Origin: an uncultured Clostridia bacterium
GTDB lineage: Bacteria; Bacillota; Clostridia; Oscillospirales; Oscillospiraceae
Direction: 5' to 3'
DNA: 7,818 nucleotides
Assembly: GCA_947169005.1 (NCBI GenBank)
Contig: CAMVOG010000106.1
Location: forward strand, 1-7,818
Part shown: in pieces, positions 1 to 5,620 of the stretch
How positions within the stretch are numbered: position 1 is the stretch's first letter
How the letters are laid out: each line of letters begins with the position of its first letter
Notes under the pieces: generated by a model
Database searches by the model: none
Told to the model about the DNA's origin: nothing
Seen by the model: the letters and a program-made list of their open reading frames with translations, nothing else
Made by a program: the position numbers and the translations under genes

Positions 1-9
1 CAATGCGTC

Positions 10-30
10 GGCGCGCAAGCGCCTTTGTTT
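10..30 (+). terminator. Small GC hairpin followed by T-rich tract
   Basis: A perfect 5-bp stem (GGCGC/GCGCC, 10-14 with 19-23) closes a GCAA tetraloop, a stable GNRA type when read on the plus strand. It is followed by TTTGTTTATTT. Read on the plus strand this resembles a short intrinsic terminator for a gene lying left of the window and converging on the minus-strand operon. Read on the minus strand the stem follows the 26-codon ORF, but no T-tract follows it within the window, so it is a weaker terminator for the operon. The stem is short and may be incidental. Confidence 0.35.
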
Positions 31-109
31 ATTTCCTCTTATACCCGGTGATCATGGTCAGCACGAAGCAGATCACGGTGCCCCAGGCAAAAACCTTGTG
101 CCATTTCAT
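29..109 (-). CDS. 26-residue single-pass membrane peptide (unrecognised)
   Basis: This ORF is too short for most gene callers. It reads from ATG at 109 to TAA at 29 and gives a 26-residue peptide starting MKWHKVFAWG and ending ITGYKRK. The layout is a basic N-terminus (K2, H4, K5), a hydrophobic stretch at about residues 7-21 (FAWGTVICFVLTMIT) and a basic C-terminus (K24 R25 K26), as expected for one membrane helix. It begins 21 nt after the ribF stop on the same strand, so it probably ends the pyrH-ribF transcript. An AAAGGA sits at 124-129 but is 14 nt from the ATG, which is far; GAG at 113-115 is nearer. I do not recognise the family and assign no function. A chance ORF cannot be excluded, but the ordered charge-hydrophobic-charge pattern and the position favour a real small protein. 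Confidence 0.5.
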   Translation of the reverse strand: MKWHKVFAWGTVICFVLTMITGYKRK

Positions 110-130
110 ATTCTCGCTTATGTTCCTTTC

Positions 131-1048
131 TTAATTCTGTTTCTCTGTGCGGAGACCCTTGAAAAACTCCTCGGCGTGGGCGCCGTCCCGATGGATCTGC
201 TCGGACAGGGCCTCGACGCTCTCGAATTTTCTCTCCGGGCGCAGGAAGCCGTAGAGCTCGCAGACGGCAAGGCGACCGTATACGTCTCTGTCAAAGTCCA
301 TCAGCCAACTCTCCACGGAGACCGCGTTCCCGCCGCTTACCGTAGGGCGCACGCCGATATTGGTCACGGCAGTCCAGCAGCCCTCTTCGCCGGGAAAGCG
401 GACCTTCGCCGCGTAGACCCCGTGCCGGGGCACCAGGACGCCGGGCTCGAAGCGCTGGTTGATGGTGGGTGTGCCCAGGCTGTGCCCCAAGTGGAACCCG
501 TGGAGCACGGGCCCCGTCAGCAGATGGGGGTGCCCCAGAAAGCGGTTTGCCGCCTCCACGTCCCCGGCAGCGACCAGGGTGCGGACGTAGGTGGAGCTGA
601 CGATGACCCCATCCAGGGATACCTTGGGGATCACGTCGCAGCCGCAGCCCTTTTCCCGGCCCAGCTCCCGCAGCTTCTCCGCCGTTCCCTCGCCCCGATA
701 GCCGAAGCGGAAGTCGTCTCCCACGACGAAATGCACGGCGCCGTAGTCCCGCAGGACCCCATCGACGAAATCCCGCCAGGGCATACGCATGGTGGCCTCG
801 TCAAAGTGGATGGTCAGCACCTCCTCGATGCCGAACCAGCGACGGGCAATGTATTCCCGATCTGCGGGGGAATTGAGCAGCTCCACCCGCGTGCCGCTCA
901 CCAGCTCGTCGGGATGGCTGTCAAAGGTGAGCAGACAGGGCTTGGCCCCCAACTCCTCCGCCCGCTTCCGGGCGGTTTTCAGCAGGGCGGCATGACCCAG
1001 GTGGACCCCGTCAAAAAAGCCAAGGGCGATGACCCTTTTTTCGTTCAT
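131..1048 (-). CDS. ribF: Bifunctional riboflavin kinase / FAD synthetase
   Basis: RibF phosphorylates riboflavin to FMN and adenylylates FMN to FAD in the cytoplasm. The 305-residue length is normal for the bacterial two-domain enzyme. The N-terminal nucleotidyltransferase domain (about 1-160) shows GFFDGVHLGH at 10-19 with the HxGH nucleotide-binding signature, FVVGDDFRFGYRGEG at 107-121, and SSTYVR at 151-156. The C-terminal flavokinase domain (about 180-303) shows PTIN at 194-197 (the PTxN Mg-ATP motif), GVYAAKV at 210-216, TNIGVRPTV at 229-237 and the likely catalytic glutamate E246 in SVESW. The sequence at 192-198 reads GTPTINQ where many homologues have GFPTANL, a mild variation. The start codon overlaps the truB stop as ATGA and a purine-rich GAAGAAGGA precedes it, so translation is probably coupled. 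RibF next to truB is a common bacterial order. Confidence 0.96.
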   Translation of the reverse strand: MNEKRVIALGFFDGVHLGHAALLKTARKRAEELGAKPCLLTFDSHPDELVSGTRVELLNSPADREYIARRWFGIEEVLTIHFDEATMRMPWRDFVDGVLRDYGAVHFVVGDDFRFGYRGEGTAEKLRELGREKGCGCDVIPKVSLDGVIVSSTYVRTLVAAGDVEAANRFLGHPHLLTGPVLHGFHLGHSLGTPTINQRFEPGVLVPRHGVYAAKVRFPGEEGCWTAVTNIGVRPTVSGGNAVSVESWLMDFDRDVYGRLAVCELYGFLRPERKFESVEALSEQIHRDGAHAEEFFKGLRTEKQN

Positions 1049-1941
1049 TCCTTCTTCTTCTCTCTTTCCGTATTGGGAACAGGCTCAAAAAAGCTCTTGA
1101 CCAGGCTGTTGATCTCCCCGCCCCGGCAGAGCGCAAGGAACTCCCCGCTCTGGGAGACCAGACGGAAGAGCCCTTCCGGGCCGGAGACCCGAGGCGCAAG
1201 GCCGTTGCGGCAGCGCTTTTCGTCGGCGGCGCTCGCCGTCACGCGGGGGTAGGCGGCAAAGACGCTCTCCGTGGGCAGGAGCAGGGCTTCGCTCCCCTCC
1301 CGGCCAAGGGCCAGCAGCTCCTCCATGGTATGGGACTGGGCCAGCGTATAGACCCCCGCCCTCGTGCGCCGCAATCCGGCCATAGCCGCGCCGCAACCCA
1401 AAGCCGCGCCGATGTCGGCGCAGAGGGTGCGGATATAGGTGCCCTTGGAGCAGGCGACGCGCAGAAGAAAGTCCCCCTCATGCTCGCCGATGATCTCCAG
1501 AGCCTCAATGACGACACGGCGGGGCTTCCGCTCCGCCTCCTGGCCCTTGCGGGCGTATTCATAGAGCTTTTTGCCGCCGACCTTGATGGCGGAATACATG
1601 GGCGGAAGCTGCTCCAGCTCCCCCCGGAAGGCGGGCAGCACGGCCTCCAGCCGCTCCCGCGTGAGGCTGACGGGCTCTTCGCGCAGGACGCGGCCCGTGG
1701 TGTCCTGGGTATCGGTCTCCAGGCCGGGGCGCAGGACGGCCTCGTACTCCTTGCCCGCGTTCTCCATAAATTCCACGGCCCGGGTGGCCCGGCCCACAAA
1801 GACGGGCAGTACCCCCGTCGCCATTGGGTCCAAGGTCCCGCCATGGCCGATGCGCCGCTCGCCTAAAAGGCCCCGGAGCTTCGCCACCACGTCGTGGCTG
1901 GTCCAGCCCGCGGGCTTGTCCACGATCAGAATTCCGTTCAT
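1045..1941 (-). CDS. truB: tRNA pseudouridine(55) synthase
   Basis: TruB isomerises U55 in the T-loop of tRNAs to pseudouridine and can act as a tRNA-folding chaperone. The 298-residue product has NGILIVDKPAGWTSHDVV at 2-19 and the catalytic motif GHGGTLDPMATGVL at 32-45, with the nucleophile D38. It also has the substrate-binding stretch PPMYSAIKVGGKKLYEYAR at 113-131, SKGTYIRTLCADIG at 165-178 and LRRTRAG at 190-196. About 225-288 matches the variable C-terminal RNA-binding region, and the tail is lysine-rich (REKKKE). The reading frame is open further upstream to 2004, but those 21 extra residues are low-complexity and lie inside nrnA. The family-conserved N-terminus begins at ATG 1941, which overlaps the nrnA TGA as ATGA and has GGAAG 5 nt upstream. 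Translational coupling with nrnA and ribF is likely. Confidence 0.97.
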   Translation of the reverse strand: MNGILIVDKPAGWTSHDVVAKLRGLLGERRIGHGGTLDPMATGVLPVFVGRATRAVEFMENAGKEYEAVLRPGLETDTQDTTGRVLREEPVSLTRERLEAVLPAFRGELEQLPPMYSAIKVGGKKLYEYARKGQEAERKPRRVVIEALEIIGEHEGDFLLRVACSKGTYIRTLCADIGAALGCGAAMAGLRRTRAGVYTLAQSHTMEELLALGREGSEALLLPTESVFAAYPRVTASAADEKRCRNGLAPRVSGPEGLFRLVSQSGEFLALCRGGEINSLVKSFFEPVPNTEREKKKE

Positions 1942-2894
1942 GCCTGCTTCCAGACCCGGCGGGCGGCCTCCACCATGCGGCGCTTGGCCTCCTCCAGGGA
2001 GCATTGCATAACGCAGCCGGCGGCCATGCCGTGGCCGCCGCCTCCCTCCTGGGCGCAGATCTTGTCGGCGTTGGCATAGTTCACCGTGCGGACCGAGGCC
2101 TTCCAGCCTCCCTCCGCCTGGCGGAGCGTGATGCTGGTCTCCACGCCCTCCACCTGCCCGGCGATAACGGCCACGTCGTCCAGATCGTCCTCCACCGCGC
2201 CGCAGTCCGCGATCATCTCGTCGGAAACGGCGGCCACGACCAGCTCTCCGTCCATGTGGAATTCCAGCCCCGCGATGATGCGGGCCTCCAGCAACAGACG
2301 GCTTTTCCGCTTGGTCATAAAAAACTTCTTGTTTAGGTCCCCGTTGGGGGCCCCGCAGTCAACCAGCTCGGCGGCGGCCCGCAGGGTCTCCGCCGTGGTA
2401 TTTTTATAGCGGAAGCAGCCGCAGTCCGTGGCGACGGCAAAATAGAGCAGGGTCGCCGCCTCCCGGCTGACGCCGCAGGGCAGTGCCTTCAGAACGAGCT
2501 GGATCACCTCGCCGCAGGAGGCCTTCTCCGGCATGACGAGGCCCAGGGCCGCGTAGCCGCTGTTGGAGGGATGATGATCCAGCGACAGCACGATCTGCCC
2601 GCAGAGGGGCTCGGCGTTGAACTGGATGATGCCCTCGGAGGCCAGGTCCGTGCTGATCAGATGCCGCCAGGTATAGCCCTCCGGGGCGTTATAGGCCGCC
2701 ACGTAGGGCAGAAACTTTTCGGTGGCCTCTTCATTGGGCAGGACCCAGGCGGTCTTGCCCAACTGCTTCAAGCCGAGGCAGAGGGCGGCGGCGCTGCCCA
2801 GGGCGTCCCCGTCCGGGCGGCGGTGGGTCACGATGAGATAATCATCGTTTTCCAGCAAAAAGTTGGCGGCTTCCTCAACCGTCAGCTTCTTCAT
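1938..2894 (-). CDS. nrnA: DHH-family bifunctional oligoribonuclease / pAp phosphatase
   Basis: NrnA-type enzymes degrade 2-5-nt nanoRNAs and dephosphorylate pAp to AMP, standing in for Orn in many Firmicutes. The 318-residue product has the DHH-domain metal ligands in order: THRRPDGDALGS at 23-34, an acidic D83 in STDLAS, LDHHPSN at 105-111, and ATDCGCFRYKNTT at 155-167. The C-terminal DHHA1 domain carries the GGGGHGMAAG signature at 284-293. Length and motif order are typical, so an active enzyme is expected. Motif II (STDLAS) is less canonical than the others. The gene overlaps the end of rbfA by 20 nt, and its stop overlaps the truB start. Position between rbfA and truB matches its usual genomic neighbourhood and supports nrnA over other DHH phosphoesterases. 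Confidence 0.93.
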   Translation of the reverse strand: MKKLTVEEAANFLLENDDYLIVTHRRPDGDALGSAAALCLGLKQLGKTAWVLPNEEATEKFLPYVAAYNAPEGYTWRHLISTDLASEGIIQFNAEPLCGQIVLSLDHHPSNSGYAALGLVMPEKASCGEVIQLVLKALPCGVSREAATLLYFAVATDCGCFRYKNTTAETLRAAAELVDCGAPNGDLNKKFFMTKRKSRLLLEARIIAGLEFHMDGELVVAAVSDEMIADCGAVEDDLDDVAVIAGQVEGVETSITLRQAEGGWKASVRTVNYANADKICAQEGGGGHGMAAGCVMQCSLEEAKRRMVEAARRVWKQA

Positions 2895-3252
2895 CGGCGT
2901 CGCTCCTCTCCTTGTTTTCCAGTTCATTCAGCAGTCTGGATATCTCCGCGCCTCGGGCAATGGAGCCATCCAGCTCAAAGATCAGCTCAGGGGTATAGCG
3001 CAGGTCAAGACGAGAGCCCAGCTCCCGCCGCAGATAGCCCGAGGCGGAGCGGAGGCCCTTTTTCAGCTCCTTCTCATCCGCCTGGCCCAGCACGCTGATA
3101 TAGACCTTCGCAAAGCGCAGGTCCCCGGTGGTATCCACCTCCGTGATGCTGAGCATGCCCTGCTGCAGGCGGGGGTCCTTCATATCCCGCAGAAGCGCGG
3201 AGAGCACCCGGCGGATATCCTCGTTGACCCGCAGTATCTTGTTGCTTGCCAT
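2875..3252 (-). CDS. rbfA: 30S ribosome-binding factor A
   Basis: RbfA binds the free 30S subunit near the 5' end of 16S rRNA and is needed for late 30S maturation and cold adaptation. The 125-residue product fits the single KH-like domain family. It shows RRVLSALLRDMKDPRL at 14-29 with the conserved KDP, then ITEVDTTGDLRFAKVYISVLG at 36-56. GYLRRELGSRLDLRYTPEL occupies 72-90 and FELDGSIARGAEISRLL 92-108, the typical RbfA C-terminal signature. An acidic tail (residues 112-125) may be disordered. GGAG lies 8 nt before the ATG. It starts 23 nt after the uppS stop, and its 3' end contains the nrnA ribosome binding site. In most Firmicutes rbfA follows infB; here it follows uppS directly. Confidence 0.95.
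   Translation of the reverse strand: MASNKILRVNEDIRRVLSALLRDMKDPRLQQGMLSITEVDTTGDLRFAKVYISVLGQADEKELKKGLRSASGYLRRELGSRLDLRYTPELIFELDGSIARGAEISRLLNELENKERSDADEEADG
2903..2912 (-). promoter_or_regulatory. Ribosome binding site that fixes the nrnA start
   Basis: Read on the minus strand this is AGGAGAGGAG, 8 nt before ATG 2894 and inside the 3' end of rbfA. The frame is also open to an ATG at 2927, which would add 11 unconserved residues. The strong Shine-Dalgarno and the family-like N-terminus MKKLTVEEA decide for 2894. Confidence 0.75.
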
Positions 3253-3275
3253 AGTTTACTCCAATCTAATCAGGT

Positions 3276-4016
3276 TCAGACCCCGCCGAAGCGGCGGGAA
3301 CGGCCCAGGTAGTCCCGCAGGGCCTTGTCCAGCTCCGCCTCCGTAAAATCCGGCCAGAGGACGGAGGTATAGTAAAACTCCGCGTAGGCCGACTGCCACA
3401 GCAGGAAGTTGGAGAGCCGCTCCTCCCCGCTGGGGCGAATGATGAGATCCGGGTCCGGAATGCCGGCGGTATATAAATAGGAGGCAAAGCCCGCCTCGTC
3501 CAGGTCATTGGCCCGGCCTGCCGCCACGTCCGCGGCATAGCGCCGGGCGGCACGGACCAGCTCGTCCCGGCCGCCGTAGTTGAGGCAGATATTCGCCTGG
3601 AAGCCCGTGATGCCCCGGCTGATCTCCTCCGTGCGGGCAATGAGGGCCCGCAGCTCCTCCGACAGAGGGGCCGTGTCCCCCAGGACGCGCAGACGGATGC
3701 CGTCCCGCTCCATCTTCTCTATGGCCTCATGGAGATAGCGGTCCAAAAGGCCCATGATGGCGGAAACCTCCTCGGGCGGGCGCTTCCAGTTTTCCGTGGA
3801 GAAGGCGTAAACCGTCAGATAGTCCAGCCCCAGGTCCTTGCAGTGGGTGGCGATGCGGCGGAAGGTCTCCGCCCCGGCGGCGTGGCCCGCCGTGCGGGGC
3901 AGCCCCCGCTTTTTGGCCCAGCGGCCGTTGCCGTCCATAATGATCGCAACATGCTTTGGCAGGCTGGGGTCAGCCTGCCAAAGCGCGTCTTCTTTTTTCT
4001 GCTTGAGCCTTGCCAT
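3276..4016 (-). CDS. uppS: Undecaprenyl diphosphate synthase (cis-prenyltransferase)
   Basis: UppS condenses isopentenyl diphosphate with farnesyl diphosphate to make the C55 carrier lipid for peptidoglycan and other wall polymers, acting at the inner face of the membrane. The 246-residue product has all family blocks: HVAIIMDGNGRWAKKRG at 22-38 with catalytic D28, the RTAGH stretch at 41-45, YAFSTENWKRP at 70-80, and NYGGRDE at 146-152. The C-terminal block DPDLIIRPSGEERLSNFLLWQ occupies 188-208, with R194, S196, R200 and S202 as diphosphate-binding positions. It ends WPDFTEAEL...RRFGGV. The start ATG shares one base with the frr stop (TGATG). The nearest AGGAG (4031-4035) is 14 nt upstream, so coupling to frr is likely. 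A strong hairpin occupies its codons 11-22. The usual downstream cdsA is absent; rbfA follows instead. Confidence 0.97.
   Translation of the reverse strand: MARLKQKKEDALWQADPSLPKHVAIIMDGNGRWAKKRGLPRTAGHAAGAETFRRIATHCKDLGLDYLTVYAFSTENWKRPPEEVSAIMGLLDRYLHEAIEKMERDGIRLRVLGDTAPLSEELRALIARTEEISRGITGFQANICLNYGGRDELVRAARRYAADVAAGRANDLDEAGFASYLYTAGIPDPDLIIRPSGEERLSNFLLWQSAYAEFYYTSVLWPDFTEAELDKALRDYLGRSRRFGGV
3953..3984. repeat. Perfect 14-bp inverted repeat inside the 5' end of uppS
   Basis: The arms GCTTTGGCAGGCTG (3953-3966) and CAGCCTGCCAAAGC (3971-3984) are exact reverse complements around a 4-nt loop. In the uppS mRNA the hairpin occupies about nt 33-64 of the coding region and encodes roughly ALWQADPSLPK. 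On the plus strand it is followed after 8 nt by TTTTTT (3993-3998), so that strand resembles an intrinsic terminator and could stop antisense transcription. On the mRNA strand no T-tract follows. Whether it regulates uppS, blocks antisense RNA or is a coding coincidence cannot be told from one sequence. Confidence 0.85.
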
Positions 4017-4573
4017 CAGATGCTCTGCAGCTCCTTGTCCTTCTTGGCGACCAGATCGTCGATCTTCTTGCTGTAGTCGTCGGTGATCTTCTGCAGGTCC
4101 TTCTCCGCGATTTTCAGGTCATCCTCGGTGATCTCGCTCTTTTTCTTCTGGACCTTGAACTGCTCCATGGCGTCCCGGCGAATGTTGCGGATGGCGACCT
4201 TGCTCTCCTCGCCGTACTTCTTCACCTGCTTGCCCAGCTCCTTGCGGCGCTCCTCGGTAAGCTGCGGGAAGACCAGGCGGATGACGCGCCCGTCGTTCTG
4301 GGGATTGATGCCCAGGTCGCTGGTCTGAATGGCCTTCTCGATGTCCTTCAAAAGCTTGCTCTCCCAGGGCTGGATAACCAGGCTGCGGGGATCGGGAGAA
4401 GAAACTGTGGCGATAGACTGGATGGCCGTGGGGGTGCCGTAATAATCGACCTTGATCTGATCCAGCACGGCGGCGTTGGCGCGCCCCGCCCGAACGGCGG
4501 CGAACTCGCTCTGCATGACCTCGATGGTCTTATCCATCCTGCTGGTATATTCCTTATAATCGCTGCTGTTCAT
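4016..4573 (-). CDS. frr: Ribosome recycling factor
   Basis: RRF works with EF-G to split the post-termination ribosome. The 185-residue length is exactly typical. Family blocks are clear: VRAGRANAAVLDQIKVDYYG at 27-46, the following GTPTAIQSIATVSSPDPRSL, DLGINPQNDGRVIRL at 86-100, and LTEERRKELGKQVKKYGEE in the domain that returns to the helical bundle. The basic IRNIRRDA follows, and the C-terminus is a long lysine/glutamate-rich helix. GGGAGG lies 8 nt before the ATG, a strong site. It begins 23 nt after the pyrH stop and ends one base into the uppS start. The pyrH-frr-uppS order is conserved in Firmicutes. Confidence 0.98.
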   Translation of the reverse strand: MNSSDYKEYTSRMDKTIEVMQSEFAAVRAGRANAAVLDQIKVDYYGTPTAIQSIATVSSPDPRSLVIQPWESKLLKDIEKAIQTSDLGINPQNDGRVIRLVFPQLTEERRKELGKQVKKYGEESKVAIRNIRRDAMEQFKVQKKKSEITEDDLKIAEKDLQKITDDYSKKIDDLVAKKDKELQSI

Positions 4574-4596
4574 ATGATGACCTCCCGTGAAATGAT

Positions 4597-5310
4597 TTAC
4601 TTATATACCGTGGTGCCGATCTTCTCGCCCATGATGACCCGATAGATGTTCTCCGGGTCCTCTAAGGCAAAGAGGATAATGGGGATCGAATTGTCCATGG
4701 AAAGGGACGTGGCCGTGGAATCCATGACCGCCAGGCGCTTGGCAAGCACCTCGGAGTAACTGATGGTATCGAACTTCTTTGCGTTGGGCACCAGCTTGGG
4801 GTCCGCCTCGTAGACGCCGTCCACGTTCTTGGCCAGCAGGATCGCGTCCGCGTTGATCTCCGCCGCGCGCAGGACCGCCGCCGTATCCGTGGAGAAATAG
4901 GGGGCCCCGGTGCCACAGCCGAAGATGACGACCCGGCCCTTCTCCAGATGGCGCACGGCTCTCTGCCGGATGTAAGGCTCCGCGATCTCCTTCATTTCAA
5001 TAGCGGTCTGCACCCGCACGGGCACGCCCTTCTGCTCCAGCACGTCGGCCACGGCCAGGCAGTTGAGCACCGTAGCCATCATGCCCATGTGGTCGGCACG
5101 GGTGCGCTCCATGCGGGAGCCGCCATCCTTCACACCGCGCCAGAAGTTGCCGCCGCCGATGACGATACCGATCTCAATACCGGCCTCGTTGCATTTTTTG
5201 ATCACGTCGCAGACCTGGCCGATGATGTCAAAATCCAGGCCGCGCCCGGCGCCGCCGGACAGGGCCTCGCCGCTGAGCTTCAGCAGCACTCTCTTGTATT
5301 TTGCTTCCAT
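4597..5310 (-). CDS. pyrH: UMP kinase
   Basis: PyrH phosphorylates UMP to UDP, the committed step to UTP and CTP, as a hexameric amino-acid-kinase-fold enzyme. The 237-residue product shows KLSGEALSGG at 11-20, GIVIGGGNFWRG at 48-59, RADHMGMMATVLN at 71-83, and FGCGTGAPYFSTDTAA at 130-145. It continues with LAKNVDGVYEADPK at 159-172, MDSTATSLSMDNSIPI at 196-211 and ends MGEKIGTTVYK. These cover the ATP and UMP sites seen in bacterial UMP kinases. The frame is open to an ATG at 5325, but GGGAGGA at 5317-5323 lies 6 nt before ATG 5310 and fits better. It is the first gene of the operon. The rpsB and tsf genes that usually precede it are not here; divergent feo genes are found instead. Confidence 0.97.
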   Translation of the reverse strand: MEAKYKRVLLKLSGEALSGGAGRGLDFDIIGQVCDVIKKCNEAGIEIGIVIGGGNFWRGVKDGGSRMERTRADHMGMMATVLNCLAVADVLEQKGVPVRVQTAIEMKEIAEPYIRQRAVRHLEKGRVVIFGCGTGAPYFSTDTAAVLRAAEINADAILLAKNVDGVYEADPKLVPNAKKFDTISYSEVLAKRLAVMDSTATSLSMDNSIPIILFALEDPENIYRVIMGEKIGTTVYK

Positions 5311-5445
5311 TCGTCGTCCTCCCATCCCTTTGGGCCGAAAAATGAGCCCGTCTTATCTTTTCTATTTTAAACTATTTCCATTGGATTTAAAAGAGATTTT
5401 TTCATTTTTCCCCATTTTTTGCGGTACAAACTTATCCTGTATATC

Positions 5446-5474
5446 AGCATACCACAGGCGGGCGGACTTTTCAA
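5446..5474 (-). promoter_or_regulatory. Candidate sigma-A promoter for the pyrH operon
   Basis: On the minus strand TTGAAA (5474-5469) is followed by a 17-nt spacer and TATGCT (5451-5446), preceded by TGG in the extended -10 position (TGn). The start point would be near 5439, giving a leader of about 130 nt before pyrH ATG 5310. The -10 matches 4 of 6 consensus bases, so this is a moderate candidate. A weaker alternative lies at 5522-5549. Confidence 0.45.
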
Positions 5475-5542
5475 CCGTTTTCCTCTTCTCGCTGCCGCCT
5501 TGCCCCTCCGTTACAATTTTTAGAATATTTTCTGTAAAAGGC

Positions 5543-5571
5543 TTGACAAAGTGCGAAGGTTAGTCTATGAT
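5543..5571 (+). promoter_or_regulatory. Near-consensus sigma-A promoter of the feo genes
   Basis: TTGACA (5543-5548, perfect -35), a 17-nt spacer and TATGAT (5566-5571, 5 of 6 in the -10) form a strong housekeeping promoter. An AT-rich stretch upstream (TACAATTTTTAGAATATTTT, about 5512-5531) could act as an UP element. The start point would be near 5578, giving a leader of about 43 nt to feoA. Such a strong promoter with an operator over its -10 box fits repression when iron is plentiful. Confidence 0.85.
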
Positions 5572-5576
5572 AACCT
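5557..5576. promoter_or_regulatory. Operator-like dyad 1 over the feo -10 box
   Basis: AGGTTA (5557-5562) and TAACCT (5571-5576) are exact inverted arms separated by 8 bp, and the -10 hexamer lies within the dyad. Its core reads TTAG-N6-ATAA (5560-5573). This resembles palindromes bound by DtxR/MntR/SirR-family metal-dependent repressors, whose sites have TTAGG...CCTAA character. Occupancy would block RNA polymerase directly. The regulator is not encoded in this window, so its identity is inferred. Confidence 0.65.
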
Positions 5577-5578
5577 GT

Positions 5579-5596
5579 GGTTAGGGTGTACTAACT
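5579..5596. promoter_or_regulatory. Operator-like dyad 2 at the feo transcription start
   Basis: GTTAG (5580-5584) and CTAAC (5591-5595) are inverted arms separated by 6 bp, giving a TTAG-N6-CTAA core (5581-5594). Aligned with dyad 1, both have GTTA-N8-TAAC, and their centres are 21 bp apart, two helical turns, so two repressor dimers could sit on the same DNA face. It covers about +1 to +18 of the predicted transcript. Confidence 0.6.
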
Positions 5597-5620
5597 TTCA
5601 AAAGAAAAGGGGGTCGGTCA

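Larger units (their letters stand above)
5311..5620. other. Divergent intergenic region between pyrH and feoA
   Basis: These 310 bases have no credible protein gene and are clearly more AT-rich than the flanking coding DNA. From left to right they hold the pyrH ribosome binding site (GGGAGGA, 5317-5323), an AT-rich stretch (about 5341-5430) that would be the pyrH leader, a candidate minus-strand promoter (5446-5474), and a GC-richer pyrimidine-heavy patch (about 5476-5510). An AT-rich upstream element (about 5512-5540), the feo promoter and two operator-like dyads (5557-5596), and the feoA ribosome binding site (AAGGGGG, 5607-5613) complete it. I see no riboswitch fold or terminator between the two divergent units. 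Confidence 0.8.

Noticed and set aside
98..1252. 384-codon open frame on the plus strand opposite ribF and truB
   Set aside because: It is a GC-rich shadow of ribF and truB, whose complete family motifs lie on the other strand. The translation has no recognisable domain pattern.
1942..2004. Longer truB with start at 2004
   Set aside because: The 21 extra residues are Gly/Pro-rich, unlike the family, and lie within nrnA. ATG 1941 gives the conserved N-terminus and an ATGA junction.
5311..5325. Longer pyrH with start at 5325
   Set aside because: The five extra codons contain the ribosome binding site itself (GGGAGGA at 5317-5323), which is ideally spaced for ATG 5310.
5522..5549. Second minus-strand promoter candidate (TTGTCA, 16 nt, TATTCT) sharing the -35 of the feo promoter
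   Set aside because: TTGACAA reads as TTGTCAA on the other strand, so the -35 match is partly automatic. The -10 is weak and the spacer is short. The 5446-5474 candidate has better spacing and an extended -10.
5063..5563. Plus-strand open frame running through pyrH and the intergenic region
   Set aside because: It overlaps the clearly coding pyrH antisense and then crosses AT-rich promoter DNA. The translation is low-complexity and Phe/Ser/Pro-rich.
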